A stretch of 64,000 nucleotides of DNA, from NCBI GenBank assembly GCA_013177805.1, contig JABLXU010000019.1, positions 62,001 to 126,000 of the forward strand. The letters run 5' to 3'. Source of the DNA: Candidatus Omnitrophota bacterium. GTDB lineage: Bacteria > Hinthialibacterota > Hinthialibacteria > Hinthialibacterales > Hinthialibacteraceae. Shown piece by piece: positions 1 to 10,300 of this stretch. Each line of letters starts with the position of its first letter. Position 1 is the first letter of the stretch. Both the position numbers and the translations under genes were made by a program. The notes below the pieces were generated by a model. It was given only the letters and a program-made list of their open reading frames with translations. It had not been told where the DNA came from and ran no database searches.

Positions 1-1020
1 TGGATGGCCTACAGCGGGGACGGCATGCAGACCTGGACGAAATACCCCGGCAATCCCGTCTTGACCGAAGACCTGCATGGCGATTTGAAAATTCTGGATT
101 GGCGGGATCCCTATGTCTGGCGGGAGAAAAACGCCTGGTACGTGGTGCTCGGCGGACATCCGAAAGACGGGCGGGGCGCGGCGTTCCTTTATCAATCGCC
201 CAACCTGGTGGATTGGAAGTTCCTCAACATCCTCTACCAATCCAAGCCGGAAGATCAGGAAGGCAACTGGGAATGTCCCAATTTCTTTCCATTGGGGGAC
301 AAGCGGGTGTTGGTGTATTCCCCCCACAACCTGGTCCGGTATTACACCGGCGATCTTCTTCCGGATTATTCCTTCCAACCGGATTTTCATGGAATCCTGG
401 ATTATTCCCCTAATTTCTACGCGCCCAATTGCCTGGAAGACGGCCGGAGCCGGCGGATCCTGTGGGGCTGGATCCGCGACGTGAAAGGACCGGGATGGAA
501 CGGGGCGTTTACGCTTCCCCGCATCCTCACCTTGCGGCCGGACGGCAGGCTGGGCATGGAACCCGCGCCGGAAATCGAAATGTTGCGGAGGTCCTATCAA
601 AAAATCGAAAACCAGACCATCGCCTCGCGGTCCATCATACTGGACGAACGGGAAACCGGTTGCGTGGAGATCCGGGCGGTGTTCGAACCGGGTGAGGCGG
701 AATCATTCGGGCTGCGGTTGCGGCCCGCCACGGATAGCGAAACCGCGGTCCCTCTTACCTGGAACCGCGCCGCGAAGCAAATGACCATCGGCGGCCGGAC
801 CTTTGATTTCGATTGGCTTGAAGGGGAGAAAACGTTGGATCTGCGCGTCTTCGTGGACAAGTTACTCGTGGAAGTCTATCTCAACCGCCGTGCCGGCTGC
901 ACCCTGGTGGTGCCGGAGATGCGCCCGGATCACCTGCGGATCGAAGGCCTGGCGGAGAATGGTCCGGTTCGTCTCGTCTCATTCGAAACCTGGGAAATGC
1001 AGCCGACCGGGGAGAGATAA
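1..1020 (+). CDS. Glycoside hydrolase family 32 protein (levanase/invertase type), 5' end missing
   Basis: The reading frame is open from the first base, so the gene begins outside the window; the ATG at 4 is probably internal. The visible 339 codons carry two of the three GH32 hallmarks: the RDP motif in WRDPYVW (about residue 34), whose Asp stabilises the transition state, and the EC motif in WECPNFF (about residue 90), whose Glu is the acid/base. The WMNDPNG nucleophile motif must lie upstream. The segment YSGDGMQTWTKYPGNPVL is also family-typical. The last 130 residues fit the C-terminal beta-sandwich. The family cleaves beta-fructosides such as sucrose, inulin or levan. Whether this one is exported cannot be judged because the N-terminus is absent. 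Family assignment is firm; substrate is not. Confidence 0.92.
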   Translation, partial: WMAYSGDGMQTWTKYPGNPVLTEDLHGDLKILDWRDPYVWREKNAWYVVLGGHPKDGRGAAFLYQSPNLVDWKFLNILYQSKPEDQEGNWECPNFFPLGDKRVLVYSPHNLVRYYTGDLLPDYSFQPDFHGILDYSPNFYAPNCLEDGRSRRILWGWIRDVKGPGWNGAFTLPRILTLRPDGRLGMEPAPEIEMLRRSYQKIENQTIASRSIILDERETGCVEIRAVFEPGEAESFGLRLRPATDSETAVPLTWNRAAKQMTIGGRTFDFDWLEGEKTLDLRVFVDKLLVEVYLNRRAGCTLVVPEMRPDHLRIEGLAENGPVRLVSFETWEMQPTGER

Positions 1021-1125
1021 TGCCGGGCTTCTTGATCCCTCTTTCGGGTGGACAAGGAAAGTACCGTATTGCGGAACTCCTGGCGGGCTTCCATCCTGGC
1101 ACGAGTATGGACGGGAACGCGCAAC

Positions 1126-1205
1126 GATTCCCTGTCCCTCTGGGAATGGGACAGGGTAAGGGGAGCCTTGAAAGGGCAAATTCCATCCTTCTCCGGCAAT
1201 CGAAT
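1126..1205. repeat. Dispersed intergenic palindromic repeat, copy 1
   Basis: A CCCTGTCCC / GGGACAGGG inverted repeat is followed by a block (GGGAGCCTTGAAAGGGC, then GGCAATCGAATTA) that closely matches positions 62845-62900 and, in reverse complement, 13751-13775. It lies in the 236-base gap after the GH32 gene, downstream of two convergent genes. Confidence 0.6.
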
Positions 1206-1256
1206 TACGAGCCAAGATAACGAAAAAGGCTGTCATATCCGGCTGGTTCACGGGAA

Positions 1257-2309
1257 TCAGAACAGAGACCAATCCGTGACCCGTACCGGTGTCGTTTCAT
1301 TCGTCCGGTATAAATAGAGGTTGTCAAATTCCAGCACCACGTTTCCCTGCCCTCCAAGTTGCAAGTAAGGGAAAATCACACTCCACGTCTCCGGGTAAGG
1401 CGGCAACAAAAACGAGATGTCGGTCCATACGCCCTTTTCCGTCAGGGTGACTTCTTGCACGGCCGGCAATGTGGCACCCGTCCATTCGCTCGAATTGGTA
1501 TAGCCTCCGCGAATCACCAAGGGGGCAACGCTGGAGCGCACCGTGAGGTTCAGCCGCAACGCGCCATCGTAAGTGCGCACCTTGGTGAAACGGCCCAGGA
1601 TGACGGCGGCGTCCTCGATCGTGCTGCCCGGTTGATTGACCGTGAATTTTGCCACCGTGGTGCCATTGGGAGCGCCGTCCATCGTCACCGCTTCCGCCGT
1701 CCCCCCCCGCGGAAACACCGCGCGGATGTCGGTGGTGCCCTCATACGACCGGCTGGTCAAGGCCTGGGTGAGCGCGACCCGGATGTCATCGAATTGGAGT
1801 GTTTGGGGGGCTTGGCTTCCCAATTGAAACCGCAGGCCCATATCGGCGGTCGTAAACACATTGGAAGGGCCTAGAATAAAATCATAGGAAAGCCATTTTT
1901 TCTCGAAACCGGCGGGAATGGTAACTGTGGTGCTGACGCCGCTCCAGGGATCCTGGTTGATTTGCAGATACGTGGGAATGTTGTAAGGAGCATGATCGAC
2001 CCGGACCCGGAATTGGATCCGCCAGGCCAGGGTGGTGCTGTTCTCCGGCGTGGCCCAGTTGGTTCCCATTTGTTCATCCCAGATGTTGGTTGTTCCTCCG
2101 GTGGTCACCACTTCCATGGCTTCGGTCTCGTTTCCGGGAATATCGACAAACACTCCCACAATCGTGAGCGGAGATGAGGTCCACCAGGCGCTAGTATCCC
2201 AATCTTCAAACGTCGTCTCATACAACACGACATCCGCCAAAATCGGTTCCTGCGCGTACGGAGCTGCCACGAAAACGACAAGAAGCACGCAAACGAACAT
2301 CGGCCGCAT
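1257..2309 (-). CDS. Secreted protein of unknown function, beta-sandwich-like
   Basis: Start taken at the ATG at 2309 (MRPMFVCVLLVVFVAAPYAQ), because it opens a classical signal peptide and follows a G-rich GGGGGTG stretch; the longer frame to 2342 adds residues that do not fit a leader. The mature part of about 330 residues is rich in beta-strand patterns, aromatic and Thr residues. It has two similar halves: WRIQFRVRVDHAPYNIPTY with LQFDDIRVAL in the first, and LRLNLTVRSSVAPLVIRGGY with LEFDNLYLYR in the second. Each half ends in an [LQ]xFD[DN][IL]xx strand, typical of carbohydrate-binding jelly-roll modules. No catalytic motif is visible. A role in binding sugar polymers at the cell surface is inference, encouraged by the GH32 gene next door, which is convergent. 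Confidence 0.75.
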   Translation of the reverse strand: MRPMFVCVLLVVFVAAPYAQEPILADVVLYETTFEDWDTSAWWTSSPLTIVGVFVDIPGNETEAMEVVTTGGTTNIWDEQMGTNWATPENSTTLAWRIQFRVRVDHAPYNIPTYLQINQDPWSGVSTTVTIPAGFEKKWLSYDFILGPSNVFTTADMGLRFQLGSQAPQTLQFDDIRVALTQALTSRSYEGTTDIRAVFPRGGTAEAVTMDGAPNGTTVAKFTVNQPGSTIEDAAVILGRFTKVRTYDGALRLNLTVRSSVAPLVIRGGYTNSSEWTGATLPAVQEVTLTEKGVWTDISFLLPPYPETWSVIFPYLQLGGQGNVVLEFDNLYLYRTNETTPVRVTDWSLF

Positions 2310-2667
2310 GATGACACCCCCATCGAATGATAATATTGCCAATCAAACGATTGTCTCAATGTTCGATTGACAAATCATTATCTCATACTTCAGGAAAAAT
2401 TTTAATAGGAAATTTCACACGCGTGGGGGAACAAAGGATGGTTCATCCGGGAAGCGCGGACCGGATAAGTCGAATCGATTCTATGGACTCCGGGGTAAAG
2501 GCGGACCTCCAGGTCCACTTCCACCCAAATTCCCCTCATCCTTGCCCGCTTCCCGAGGGAGAGGGAAGGCGAAAAAGTATTCTGCCAGTACAATTGGATT
2601 ATGGTTCTTTCTCTTGGCATAATCACTTAATCCAGGGATGAACCGAAACAATCCTTGAGTATCCCGC
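2310..2667. other. Divergent intergenic region with repeat copy 2
   Basis: This 358-base gap separates two divergent genes and should hold both promoters. It contains a perfect GGACCTCCAGGTCC palindrome near 2504-2517 and, at about 2529-2570, a copy of the dispersed repeat (CCCTCATCCTTGCCCGCTTC then GAGGGAGAGGG). The first 100 bases next to the minus-strand gene are AT-rich. No open frame here looks coding. Confidence 0.6.
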
Positions 2668-4059
2668 ATGGAAACCATCCTAAAAGAAGCCAATAGGCTG
2701 GCTGCTTCCGGACACTTGGAAGAGGCTGGATTATTTCTGGAAAGAAAAGCAGCAGAACATCCGGATTCTCCGGAATTGCTGGCTCATCTCGCTTATTTAC
2801 ATTATTCGCGCGGGCGTTGGAGCCGGGCGCGGGAGACCTATGCGCGATACCTGCAATGGCGCGAACCGGACGCGGGGATCTGTCAAATCCTGGCGGATAT
2901 TGATGTGCGCCACAGGGAATTCTCCTCCGCCAGGCGATGGTTAAGACAAGCGCGCGCCCGGGGCAGGCGGCGCGGAGAAAAACGATACCGTATCTGGTCC
3001 ACTTACCTTCACCAATTTTATTTCAATGCCGTTCGCTTTGCGCAGCATTCATTCCAATCATCCGGAATCCGGGGCCGGGTGGTTTTCAGTATCAAACGGC
3101 GGCTCACATGGTTCGCCGTTCATTTGGTCCGGGGGGTGGAGCGTTGCTTTCCCCGTTGGACTTGTCCCGAAAAGGGAGAGTCTGATTTCCAGTTGAGTGA
3201 TTTCCTTCAATTCTTGTGGCATAACGACTCCCACTTTGTCCGGGAAAGCCTCGCCTTGCACAAAATCCGTGAGGTCATCCTGGCGTCCCGTCGAGTTCCT
3301 TACGCGAATCCCCATGCCACCCTCCTCGACATCGGCACTGGATGGAATCCCTTGCCGGTATATTGGGCCACGCGGGGAGCCCGGATCGTGGTGCTGGATG
3401 GATCCACCTACGCGTTCCCGCATTTGAAAGAGATCGAGCAAAAAGCAGTGCCCGTTTCTGAATCCAACGCGTGCGCTTGCCTAGCGGGAGACGCCCGTTT
3501 TCTTCCCTTCGCGTCCAACTCCTTCGACGCGGTCACCGCGCTTTGCGTGATCGAACACATTCCCGGTACGGGCGACATAGAAGGCATGAGAGAAATGCAC
3601 CGCGTGTTGCGGCCGGGAGGGATCGCGGTGGTCACGGTAGAAACTTCCCCCCGGTATGAAGAAAACTGGCTGGAAGTGCCCTATCCCATCGGGTATCAAA
3701 CCGGCCAGGAAGGCCCGCCATCTCCCGGCCAAGCATGGAACGAGGTGTTTTGCCGGAATTATTCCCCCGAACCGGTTAAAAAAAGGCTGCAGGAATCCGC
3801 GGCCTGGCGGGTGGTGGATTCTGGTTTTTATGACGACCGGGGATTCCCCATCCGGAGGTGGTTGGATCCCGCGCGTGTTTCGCCCCTCGCGCTCTTGCTC
3901 AGGCCGTGGCAGCCGTTGTTGTCCCTTTTGTTTTACCGTCCGGCGAACGCAGTACATCTAACACCTTCCAGCATTGGATACTTGGTGCTGCAAAAAACCA
4001 GTAACAATGAAACGTCGAGCCAAACGGCGGGTATGGAAACGGGGATCGGGAAGATCTAA
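2668..4059 (+). CDS. TPR protein fused to a class I SAM-dependent methyltransferase
   Basis: The first 130 residues form tetratricopeptide-like helices (LEEAGLFLERKAAEHPDSPE and the following pairs). Residues about 215-340 are a Methyltransf_11-type domain: motif I LDIGTGWNPLPVYWATRGA, the acidic ribose-binding residue in IVVLDGS, the SFDAVTALCVIEHIPG segment, and MHRVLRPGGIAVVTVE. No signal peptide or membrane span is seen, so it is probably cytoplasmic. The acceptor is unknown; such fusions often modify glycans or lipid-linked intermediates, but nothing here proves it. The start is the first ATG and lacks a strong ribosome site. It is followed after 148 bases by another TPR gene on the same strand. 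Confidence 0.85.
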   Translation: METILKEANRLAASGHLEEAGLFLERKAAEHPDSPELLAHLAYLHYSRGRWSRARETYARYLQWREPDAGICQILADIDVRHREFSSARRWLRQARARGRRRGEKRYRIWSTYLHQFYFNAVRFAQHSFQSSGIRGRVVFSIKRRLTWFAVHLVRGVERCFPRWTCPEKGESDFQLSDFLQFLWHNDSHFVRESLALHKIREVILASRRVPYANPHATLLDIGTGWNPLPVYWATRGARIVVLDGSTYAFPHLKEIEQKAVPVSESNACACLAGDARFLPFASNSFDAVTALCVIEHIPGTGDIEGMREMHRVLRPGGIAVVTVETSPRYEENWLEVPYPIGYQTGQEGPPSPGQAWNEVFCRNYSPEPVKKRLQESAAWRVVDSGFYDDRGFPIRRWLDPARVSPLALLLRPWQPLLSLLFYRPANAVHLTPSSIGYLVLQKTSNNETSSQTAGMETGIGKI

Positions 4060-4207
4060 CCAGTGATTGCTCATCCGAAACGCAAGAGAATGGCCCGATC
4101 CAGGTGGTGCCCCAGCGCCGTTTATTCGCCATCTCCGCGTTGCCGGGATTTTTCTCCATGCTAGACTTCCTATCACCATGCCAATTCGATAAAGGATAAT
4201 CCTCAAA

Positions 4208-4528
4208 ATGGCGACCAAGGACGAATTGTACAACCAAGGACTCGATTTATACGGCCAGGGTAAACACCGCGAAGCGATCGCCGAATACCAAAAAGCCCTT
4301 GAAATCGATCCGGAGGACGGCGAGATCTACATGGCCATTTCGATGTGCTATCAGATGTTGGGGGAATTGGATCCGGCGTTGGAGGCGGCGCGCCGGGCGG
4401 TCGATCTCAGTCCCCGTGAACCTCTCAGCTATACCAACCTGTCGCGCGTGTTGGTGAAAAAAGGCATGATCCCCGAAGCGGAAGAAGCCATGGCCATCTC
4501 GCGGCAATTGTCGATGGGTTATCTGTAG
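4208..4528 (+). CDS. Small TPR-repeat protein
   Basis: A 106-residue protein made almost entirely of tetratricopeptide repeats: YNQGLDLYGQGKHREAIAEY, then AISMCYQMLGELDPALEAAR, then NLSRVLVKKGMIPEAEEAM. Each shows the canonical G/A/Y/P spacing and together they give about three repeats plus a capping helix. It has no signal peptide. A purine-rich AAAGGAT lies about ten bases before the ATG. TPR proteins of this size act as protein-protein adaptors; the partner is not evident. The convergent neighbour is flgL, whose stop lies 45 bases away, but functional linkage to flagella is not implied by the convergent layout. Confidence 0.88.
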   Translation: MATKDELYNQGLDLYGQGKHREAIAEYQKALEIDPEDGEIYMAISMCYQMLGELDPALEAARRAVDLSPREPLSYTNLSRVLVKKGMIPEAEEAMAISRQLSMGYL

Positions 4529-4573
4529 GTCAATCCCGCGTATCATCATATTCATCCGCCGGGACGGAATTGA

Positions 4574-7300
4574 TTAGAGAAAATCCAACAAGCTTTTCTG
4601 CAGGATCCGGGCGGTGACCTGCAAGGCCGCTTGAAACGCGGTTTCGGAGAGAGTCAGATCGGAAATGGCTTTGGCCAGATCGGCGTCTTCGTTGTTGGAC
4701 ACATTCTGAATTAACAAGTCTTCCTGTTCCTCCAAACGCGATTGGGCCGCGTCAAGCCGGTTGAGCCGCGCGCCCAGTTGCGTGCGGGTCAGAAGCACCG
4801 CCTCCAGATCCTTGTCGAGATCGGCCAAGGCTTGGTTGATCCCCTCCGTGTCATCGTTGCGCAACGCGTTTTCCAGATTTTTAACGGAACGGAAAACGTT
4901 CTTTTCTTCGATCGCGTTGACGGTGCCCGTCTGGTTGATTCCCAGGATGGAAGCCGTGTTCTGCCGGCTGGCGTAGGGCATCAAAACTCCGGCCTGCGCC
5001 TCCGTGGAGGCGGTGTATTGATTGATTCGCAGTTGCTCCGTGAGCCGGACGGCGCCGGTTCCGGTGGTGTCCCTAGCAGCATCGATCAGCAGCGTGTACC
5101 CATCATAGGGAGTGGTAATCGTCAACACGCCGCCTTCGAGTGACGCGGAAATCAATCCCCCTCCCACGCCGGCTTGGCCATCGGCCTCATCAATTTTTTT
5201 GACCAGATCATTCACCGTGTCGCTGCCGCTGACCGCGATCGAATACCTGCCGAGCGCGCGGCCCGCCCCGTCGCGAACCTCGATTTCAAACGTCCCGCCG
5301 GCAACGCCGGGAAAAGCCGCACCGAGCGTCTCCTCCCCCGTTAGACCGCCAGCGGATTGGATCCGTGCGGGGGGCGGGGGGTTGAACCATCCCAAATCGC
5401 GGGCCACAGTGCCCGTGAACATATCCGTCACGCTCAAAGTGCCCGATGCGGGGGAAATGGAGACAATATCGATAGCGGTGCCGGCATCATTGATCCGGGC
5501 TTCCACCCCCACTTTGGAATCATTGATGGCCCGGATGACATCCCCCACGGTGACGGCTTCCCGGAGGTCAATGGTGCCGCTGTTGCCGCCATTGGTGATT
5601 GTGAACAAGCCCCAATTCAAATCCGAACCATCGCCGGAGGCCGAAGGCGCTGAACGCCGGATCCCTTGACTGCCGGTGGATGAATCCACAATTGCCCCTG
5701 GCAAATCATCCAGCTTCGTCTCCTTGGTGAGGGGGGCGCTTCGCGTGATTACGGATTCGCCGGTGTCTGGATCGATCGTGACGCGGGTGGTGAGATCCCG
5801 TCCGAACAGGCAGCGGGTGTTTTCGACTTTGAATTCCTCCGCACTTTCCGTGGCACTGAGACCAATATGCGTGCCATCCGCCGTGATATACGCCGTAACT
5901 CTTCCCTTCAACGAGGGATGATGGTTAATCAAATCCAACAGGTCTCCCAGCGTCGAACCGGGTACATCGTCCCCGTTTCCGGCCACGCCGTCGAAATCAT
6001 AGCCGGCGGTCAGCGCCCGGAGATCGATATCGATTGCCTCATCGCCGAGGGTGATCCGGATCGCTTCGAGATCGTCGATAAATTCGGGACGGCCGTTCGC
6101 CAGCCAAACCTCGTTCCCCTGCTCATCCACGTTGGTGAGGGCGAGATTATCTCCAAAGGGAACCGCCGCTGTGGAGGATGGTCCCGCATGAGCCGAGGCG
6201 AACAAGAACGCGTTGGATTGAAGTGGCACTCCACTCCGGTCCGGCACGGGACCGGTGGATCCAAGGGTAAGTGGATTTGTTGCGGGATATCCGAAGCCGA
6301 GATTGCGCGTACCTTCCACGCGGTGGTACAGGCCCAACGCGCTGAGAAGGTTGACACCCGCCGGTTCCCCGGTCGAATCTCCCGCCGGCCGGACGCCATC
6401 CCGCAGCACGAGCGCGCCGGAACGTTTCGAGACGATGACCAGCTGGTTTTGGCTGTTGATTTGCGCGGTCACATCCTTGACCGTCGCGTTGATGCGGTCC
6501 CGCACATCGGCCAGTGAATCCACGGATAAATCCACAGGGATCTCTTGATCATAGATGAAGAACGTAGCGTAGTTATTGGGCAGCGGCGAGGGCGAATTCT
6601 CCGCGTTCGGTGAAGGTTCAGCCGTGGCCTCCCCAGGGCGGGACGGCGCGGGAGGCAGATTGGGGAAATGAGGGTTGGCCTGCCGGAGTTGTTCCGCCAA
6701 GGGGGCAGTACTATCTTGCACCCGGATGGAACCGATGACCGTGTTGGGCGTATGCAAGAATGCTTGCATACCGTTGATGTTGGAAGCGATGGTGATTCCC
6801 TTCCCGATGGCTACTTCGCGTTGGTACGTATCGCCGGTATAAAGCACCGCGCCCGCGTTGGTTTCGAACACCGTCCCTTGGGTTTGACTCCCGCCGAAGA
6901 GCGGTTGACCATTAACCTGTGTATTGGCCAGGTCGAGGATTTGGCCGTAGAGTTCCTGAACTTGAACGGCCAAGGCCTGCCGGGCGGCGGGATCGATGTT
7001 GTTTCCACCTTGGACCGCCAGAGTCCGGATGGTCTGCAGAGTTTCAGTGAGGCTCGAGAGGGTGCTCTCACTCATGTCCAGTTGGCTGCGGGCATTCTCG
7101 ATATTGCGCAAGTATCCGCGTGTTTGGGTGATTGTGGAGCGCAAGGACAGACTCAGAGAGAAAGCGCCGGGATTATCGGAAGGTTTGTTGATGACCCGGC
7201 CGGTATTGATGGTCTCCTGCGACCGGACAAGCCGTTCCATGCTTTGATTCAGATAGAATACCGATCGGCTGCTGAGCAGGTTTTGAGTGATACGGACCAT
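4574..7300 (-). CDS. flgL: Flagellar hook-filament junction protein FlgL, extra-large
   Basis: Both ends are diagnostic of the flagellin/FlgL family. The N-terminal D0/D1 helices (about 1-165) include MVRITQNLLSSRSVFYLNQS, INTGRVINKPSDNPG and LDLANTQVNGQPLFGG. The C-terminal helices (about 800-908) include LTRTQLGARLNRLD and ISDLTLSETAFQAALQVT. FlgL joins the hook to the filament and is exported by the flagellar type III system. At 908 residues it is about three times the usual 300. The extra roughly 600 residues hold about four related beta-rich modules (near 245-330, 408-495, 560-640 and 668-755), the last being a clear flagellin-hook IN-type unit. AAGGGATAA precedes the ATG at a good distance. 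It lies 23 bases after flgK, surely in the same transcript. Confidence 0.95.
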   Translation of the reverse strand: MVRITQNLLSSRSVFYLNQSMERLVRSQETINTGRVINKPSDNPGAFSLSLSLRSTITQTRGYLRNIENARSQLDMSESTLSSLTETLQTIRTLAVQGGNNIDPAARQALAVQVQELYGQILDLANTQVNGQPLFGGSQTQGTVFETNAGAVLYTGDTYQREVAIGKGITIASNINGMQAFLHTPNTVIGSIRVQDSTAPLAEQLRQANPHFPNLPPAPSRPGEATAEPSPNAENSPSPLPNNYATFFIYDQEIPVDLSVDSLADVRDRINATVKDVTAQINSQNQLVIVSKRSGALVLRDGVRPAGDSTGEPAGVNLLSALGLYHRVEGTRNLGFGYPATNPLTLGSTGPVPDRSGVPLQSNAFLFASAHAGPSSTAAVPFGDNLALTNVDEQGNEVWLANGRPEFIDDLEAIRITLGDEAIDIDLRALTAGYDFDGVAGNGDDVPGSTLGDLLDLINHHPSLKGRVTAYITADGTHIGLSATESAEEFKVENTRCLFGRDLTTRVTIDPDTGESVITRSAPLTKETKLDDLPGAIVDSSTGSQGIRRSAPSASGDGSDLNWGLFTITNGGNSGTIDLREAVTVGDVIRAINDSKVGVEARINDAGTAIDIVSISPASGTLSVTDMFTGTVARDLGWFNPPPPARIQSAGGLTGEETLGAAFPGVAGGTFEIEVRDGAGRALGRYSIAVSGSDTVNDLVKKIDEADGQAGVGGGLISASLEGGVLTITTPYDGYTLLIDAARDTTGTGAVRLTEQLRINQYTASTEAQAGVLMPYASRQNTASILGINQTGTVNAIEEKNVFRSVKNLENALRNDDTEGINQALADLDKDLEAVLLTRTQLGARLNRLDAAQSRLEEQEDLLIQNVSNNEDADLAKAISDLTLSETAFQAALQVTARILQKSLLDFL

Positions 7301-7323
7301 GATGAATTATCCCTTGTTCGGAT

Positions 7324-10300
7324 TTAAGAACCGAGGCGGTTGATGATGACATTCATCAGTTCGTCGACGGTGGCGATAATTTTCGCGGAAGCCTGAAAGG
7401 CTTGTTGGAAGCGAATGATGTCAATGGATTCTTCATCCAGCGAGACTCCGGATTCTTGTTCTTGCAGCGCTTCCAACTGCCGCAACATTTCTCCACTGGA
7501 TTTCATCCGCTGGCTCACCTGGTTTCCTTCCCCCCCCAAGGCGGTCACCAGTCCGCGATAGTGTTCGCCGATCGTTTTTCCATTCAGAACATGTCTGTTT
7601 TCCAAATCGGCGATGGCCAAGGCAGTATCGTTGTTACCGCGCGACCCATCGGAAGAGACCGCCAGGAGGTTGTAATTCTCCAAAAGATGGTTGTTCACCG
7701 CCATGGTTTTGGCGCTGGTTCCGGTAAATAACGTGTTGATCCCCGCCGCCGCCAGAAAATGGCTGGTGTCACCGGTAAACATGATTTGATACCGGCCAGC
7801 GGTGGCAATTTCGATTTGCCCGTCCTGAATCCGGGCGCGAACCAGTCCGCCAAGGGTATCCCCGGTTTTCGTGACCGTTTCCGCTCCCAGAATAGGATTA
7901 TCCCCGGTGCCATTCAGAACCGGCCCCGGCGCAAAACCCAAAGCAGACAAAATCAAACTGTCGTCGCTCCGGAAGGTGAATTCAGATCCTCCCAAGGCTT
8001 CCACTTGCAGCCGCCAACGGTTGGGATCCTGGGGATCGGCCGCCAGGCTGGCCCGCACCGGCGCTCCCGCGTTTTCCGCCGAGCGGTTGATCTGTTCCAC
8101 TAACCGGTTCAAGGTCAGCATGCTTTCCGCGTGGGAGGGATCGGCGGATACGGGCACTTCAAGGATATGCGTGACTAGTCCGGCGGCATTGGCGACGACG
8201 ATCTCGAACGATCCATCTTGAAAAACTTGATCCCCCAGGCGGCCATAACCTTGTATATCAGAAAAGCCCATGGCTTGGATCAAGCCGGTGGTATCGTTTT
8301 GGAAAAAGAACGAGCGCCCGTCCGCGGCGGTGATCTGAAATTGGCGATCCTCCGTTATGGTCACGCTCAAGTGAGGATCGGCGGCCTGGATGGCGTCGCG
8401 TAATTCGGTCAGGGAATCGATTTCGCTGGTGGATATCGTGATCGTGGCAGACGTGGGGACCAGGTTCTCATCCAACACGACCAGTTCAAAACTTCCAGTT
8501 TGAATCACGCAAGGCGGCGGGCCGGGAAACGCAGGGGAAAAAGCGGGATGACCGGATCCCAGAAACGAATCCCCGGGGGCGCCGCTGAAGGTGAATTGGG
8601 CGGACGTGGCGGTCCCGCCCACGAGGGGAACCGTAGGATCGGTGAGGGGAAACGCCAACGCCGCGATCAATCCGGAGTTGTCGTTTTGAATCGAAAAGGT
8701 TTCGTTTTTGTTAACCGTCTGGATTTTCAGCCAGGTGGTCGAAGGATCGGATGAACTGGAAACCCAATCCGCGCGCAAACGCCCCCCGCTCCCGGCCTGA
8801 ATCTGATTGGCCAATTCATCCAAAGTCATCCCGCTGTTGATTTGGACTACAAAGGGATCGTTCTCCGGACTCGCAGGATCGGCATCTACCCGGGATCCTG
8901 CCGCATCCCGGATGTGGATTTCAAAGGAATAATCGCCGGGCATGACAGCCAAGGCAGTCCCCGCGGCCAGAGAAAGAGAAGCCAAGGTGTCTGAACGTTC
9001 TGTGTTCTTCACCCCCATTCGGCTTTGAACGCTTTGCGCGAAAACCGGATCAAAAGCAAAAGCCGACTGGGCCTTACTGACGATCCCATCCGCCCGGTCA
9101 ATGCGGGAAACCAAGGCAGCCAGGGTGTCATCCGTATTGACCACCACCGCATAGGTATCCTGTTTCTGGTCAACAGAATCGGTCACCCGGATGGTAAATT
9201 CTCCATCCTGAATGGGATAGGGACGACTGCCCGAGGCACTTCGGCTGCCGGGGGCCGGTTCGTTGAAAACGCGGTTGAGCGTCATTGTGCTATTCGAGTC
9301 CAATGCGCGGGAAGGGACATCCAGGCTGCTTCGGATGGCCGAATAGCCCACCAGGCCGGATGACGCACTGTGCAACCGGTTGACCTCGAATATCACCCCC
9401 CGGGCCAAGACATCCAACTCCTCCGATAACGCGGGGAGAAGGCGGTCACGCGCTTCCAAAATCGCGCCCAGTTTGCCCTTGCGCACCTCGTTGTCAATCA
9501 AGTGGAGCCCCTGCCCGCCGATGCGAATGCCCACCAGATCGATCCCATCCTCATTCCGGGAAGTTTCCACGACCAGGGGATTGGCGCTGGTATGATCAAC
9601 AATCCACTGCCCGGCGATGGAAACCCTGACCATTCCCTCCGCGCCTTCCACCACCTGTACGGGAACCAGTTCAGAAATTTGACGCAGCAGCAGATCCCGG
9701 CGGTCCCGCAATTCGTTGGCGTTGCGGTTCCCGCCTGCTTCCACGGACCGGATGGCGCCGTTCAAACCGGCTATTTCTTGAAGGGCTTGATTGATCGTCT
9801 GGACCTGCGTGCCGATCTGTTGATTCAAATCCATGCGGAGTGTAATCAATTGCTGAGATTTCGACACGATCGATTCGGCCAAGGCTTGCGCGCTTTCGAT
9901 GGCCGCGATACGGAGCTCGGGAGAATCCGGCGTTGTGGAAAGATCCTGAAACGCTCGGAAAAAAGAGGAAATCAGATCATTCAGTCCCCCCGCGTAGAGA
10001 GTCTCCGTCGTGCTGGACACGGAATGGAGGGGATCGCTGAAAATCGACTCGAGCTGCGCGAGTACCGTGCCCATTTGCTGGTTAAAATTCGTATCTCCCA
10101 GCGCTTCCCGGACTTGTGCCTCCAGGAGCCGGTTCCGGATGCGCTCCACGGTGACTACGTTTACGCCTTGACCGAAAACGCCGTTGGCGGTTACCAGCGT
10201 ATCCAGGGTTTGTTGAACCGTCCGCTGACGGGAATAGCCTTCGGTATTGGCGTTGGCGATATTGTTGGCGGTCGTGTCCAAACTGGCCTGGGAGGCAGAT

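Noticed and set aside
4742-9595. Many plus-strand open frames opposite flgK and flgL
   Set aside because: They are antisense shadows of strongly supported flagellar genes and encode no recognisable domain.
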